From positions 425,739 to 489,738 of the forward strand of contig CAVOUI010000012.1 in NCBI GenBank assembly GCA_963699525.1: DNA of 64,000 nucleotides. The letters are read 5' to 3'. The translations under genes and the position numbers were made by a program. Under the pieces are notes generated by a model, which had not been told where the DNA came from, did no database searches, and saw nothing but the letters and a program-made list of their open reading frames with translations. Positions 63,343 through 64,000 of this stretch are shown in pieces (within the stretch, counting starts at the first letter, position 1; every line of letters begins with the position of its first letter). Source of the stretch: SG8-41 sp963699525 (GTDB taxonomy: Bacteria; Pseudomonadota; Gammaproteobacteria; Burkholderiales; SG8-41).

Positions 63343-64000
63343 TCATTTGATGTGGCACTTGAGGCAGAGGTACTCGGTCCCGACGCCCCCCACGTAGCCC
63401 CGGAGGAACCTGCCGTCCACCGAATCCCGGTTGTGGGGATCGTGGCACGATGAGCACTCGATGCCCGTACGCGTCAGCGCTGGCCCGGCCGTGATGTGCC
63501 CGGTGCCGTCGTCTTTGAAGAGGCGGATGCCGAGAGTGGTGGGGTCGGGCTGCCAGTCGCGGAGCGCGATCGCGGTCCCGGTCCGGACGCCGTTGTAGGT
63601 GCTACGGGCCTGCCGGAACGGGTAGGGCATGGCCACGGGGTGGTTGCCGGCGAGGCTGCCACCCAAACCGATGGTGGCGGGGTCACGCGGTGACAGGCGA
63701 CCTCAGGGAAGCTTCCCCGATCCCCGCTCCACCAGTTCACGTCGCCGATCGCCACGCTGCCGTCGTGGCAGCTCAGGCACTTCGTGGTCGGCCCCTGGTA
63801 GGTATCGCCCCGGAACGTCGGGAAAGGTGTCCCGGCCGTCGTCGAGGGCACGTCCCACTGGAACACATTGGGTGCAGGGCGGTGATTCCAGAGGAGCGAC
63901 GTCGAGGCGGCCCGGTGGGGCGTGTGGCAGTACGTGCAGAGGCCGGAGCCGGGACTGCCGAAGCCCGAGAAGTCGTGGCGGGTCCCCCGGAGGCCGGTCC
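63343..64000 (-). pseudogene. Multihaem c-type cytochrome, 5' part beyond the window, frameshifted
   Basis: C-terminal ~219 residues of a larger cytochrome. Haem sites in order are CTYCH (in SGFGSPGSGLCTYCHTPHR), CLSCH (TTKCLSCHDGSVAIGD), CSSCH (GIECSSCHDPHNRD) and the final CLKCH before the stop (KCHIK). One frameshift near 63670-63690 joins VACHRVTP to GLGGSLAGNHPVAMPY. The CHTPH and CHDGSVA patterns are typical of decahaem-like or NapC-independent periplasmic/outer-membrane cytochromes. First gene visible of the four-gene electron-transfer cluster; the N-terminus lies upstream of the window. Confidence 0.78.

Overview
This 64 kb GC-rich window looks like part of a soil, sediment or groundwater betaproteobacterium of Burkholderiales type. 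The evidence is five orphan Bug/TctC periplasmic binding proteins, TRAP and Liv transporters, several xanthine-dehydrogenase-type molybdenum enzymes, BKACE, cyclase and amidohydrolase catabolic genes, and a QseB/PmrA-type two-component system. Many reading frames are broken by one- or two-base shifts, as expected from a low-coverage or long-read metagenome assembly or from real gene decay. In this annotation 'pseudogene' means only that the frame is broken in the sequence as given.

Layout. 1-0.7 kb: thioredoxin (partial) and a divergent 7Fe ferredoxin. 0.8-6.9 kb: AddB/AddA-type helicase-nuclease pair. 6.9-8.3 kb: TrpB2-like enzyme. 8.4-12.3 kb: response regulator, broken histidine kinase, a PmrA-like box, a DegP protease and a small secreted protein. 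12.3-18.3 kb: TauD dioxygenase, acetamidase/formamidase, methyltransferase, bicupin and two Bug proteins, one with a REP-like insertion in its leader. 18.4-27.4 kb (+): TRAP transporter (dctP, dctQ, broken dctM), then the FAD, 2Fe-2S and Mo subunits of a molybdenum hydroxylase with a zinc alcohol dehydrogenase and an Asp/Glu-racemase-like protein; this is probably one uptake and oxidation operon. 27.4-32.0 kb (-): a branched-chain amino-acid-type ABC operon with a promoter and an internal terminator. 32.2-38.6 kb: extradiol-dioxygenase-like protein, a second (broken) Mo hydroxylase, an SDR, a perfect 60-bp palindrome and a LigI-like lactonase.

38.7-46.8 kb: hotdog thioesterase; a selenoprotein of the UGSC family whose in-frame TGA is followed by a bacterial SECIS-like hairpin; its translationally coupled partner; then a quinone oxidoreductase-like protein, NHL propeller, amidohydrolase, cyclase, BKACE and a DUF2237 protein. 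All lie on the + strand with short gaps. 46.8-50.9 kb: an AT-richer accessory stretch with two outer-membrane-type barrels, a GlcG/HbpS-like protein and a HEPN protein. 51-60.5 kb: two Bug genes, an alpha/beta hydrolase, a Ser/Thr kinase fused to a cyclic-nucleotide-binding domain, an orphan Mo-hydroxylase large subunit, a flavin amine oxidase carrying an in-frame dispersed repeat, a VOC protein and a Bug gene cut off near 60455.

60.5-64 kb (-): multihaem c-type cytochromes and an outer-membrane barrel, resembling a porin-cytochrome electron conduit. The barrel and the Bug gene both lose their 3' ends at the same point, so this segment is joined by a recombination or an assembly chimera and may come from another organism. 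No rRNA, tRNA, CRISPR array or intact insertion sequence was seen.
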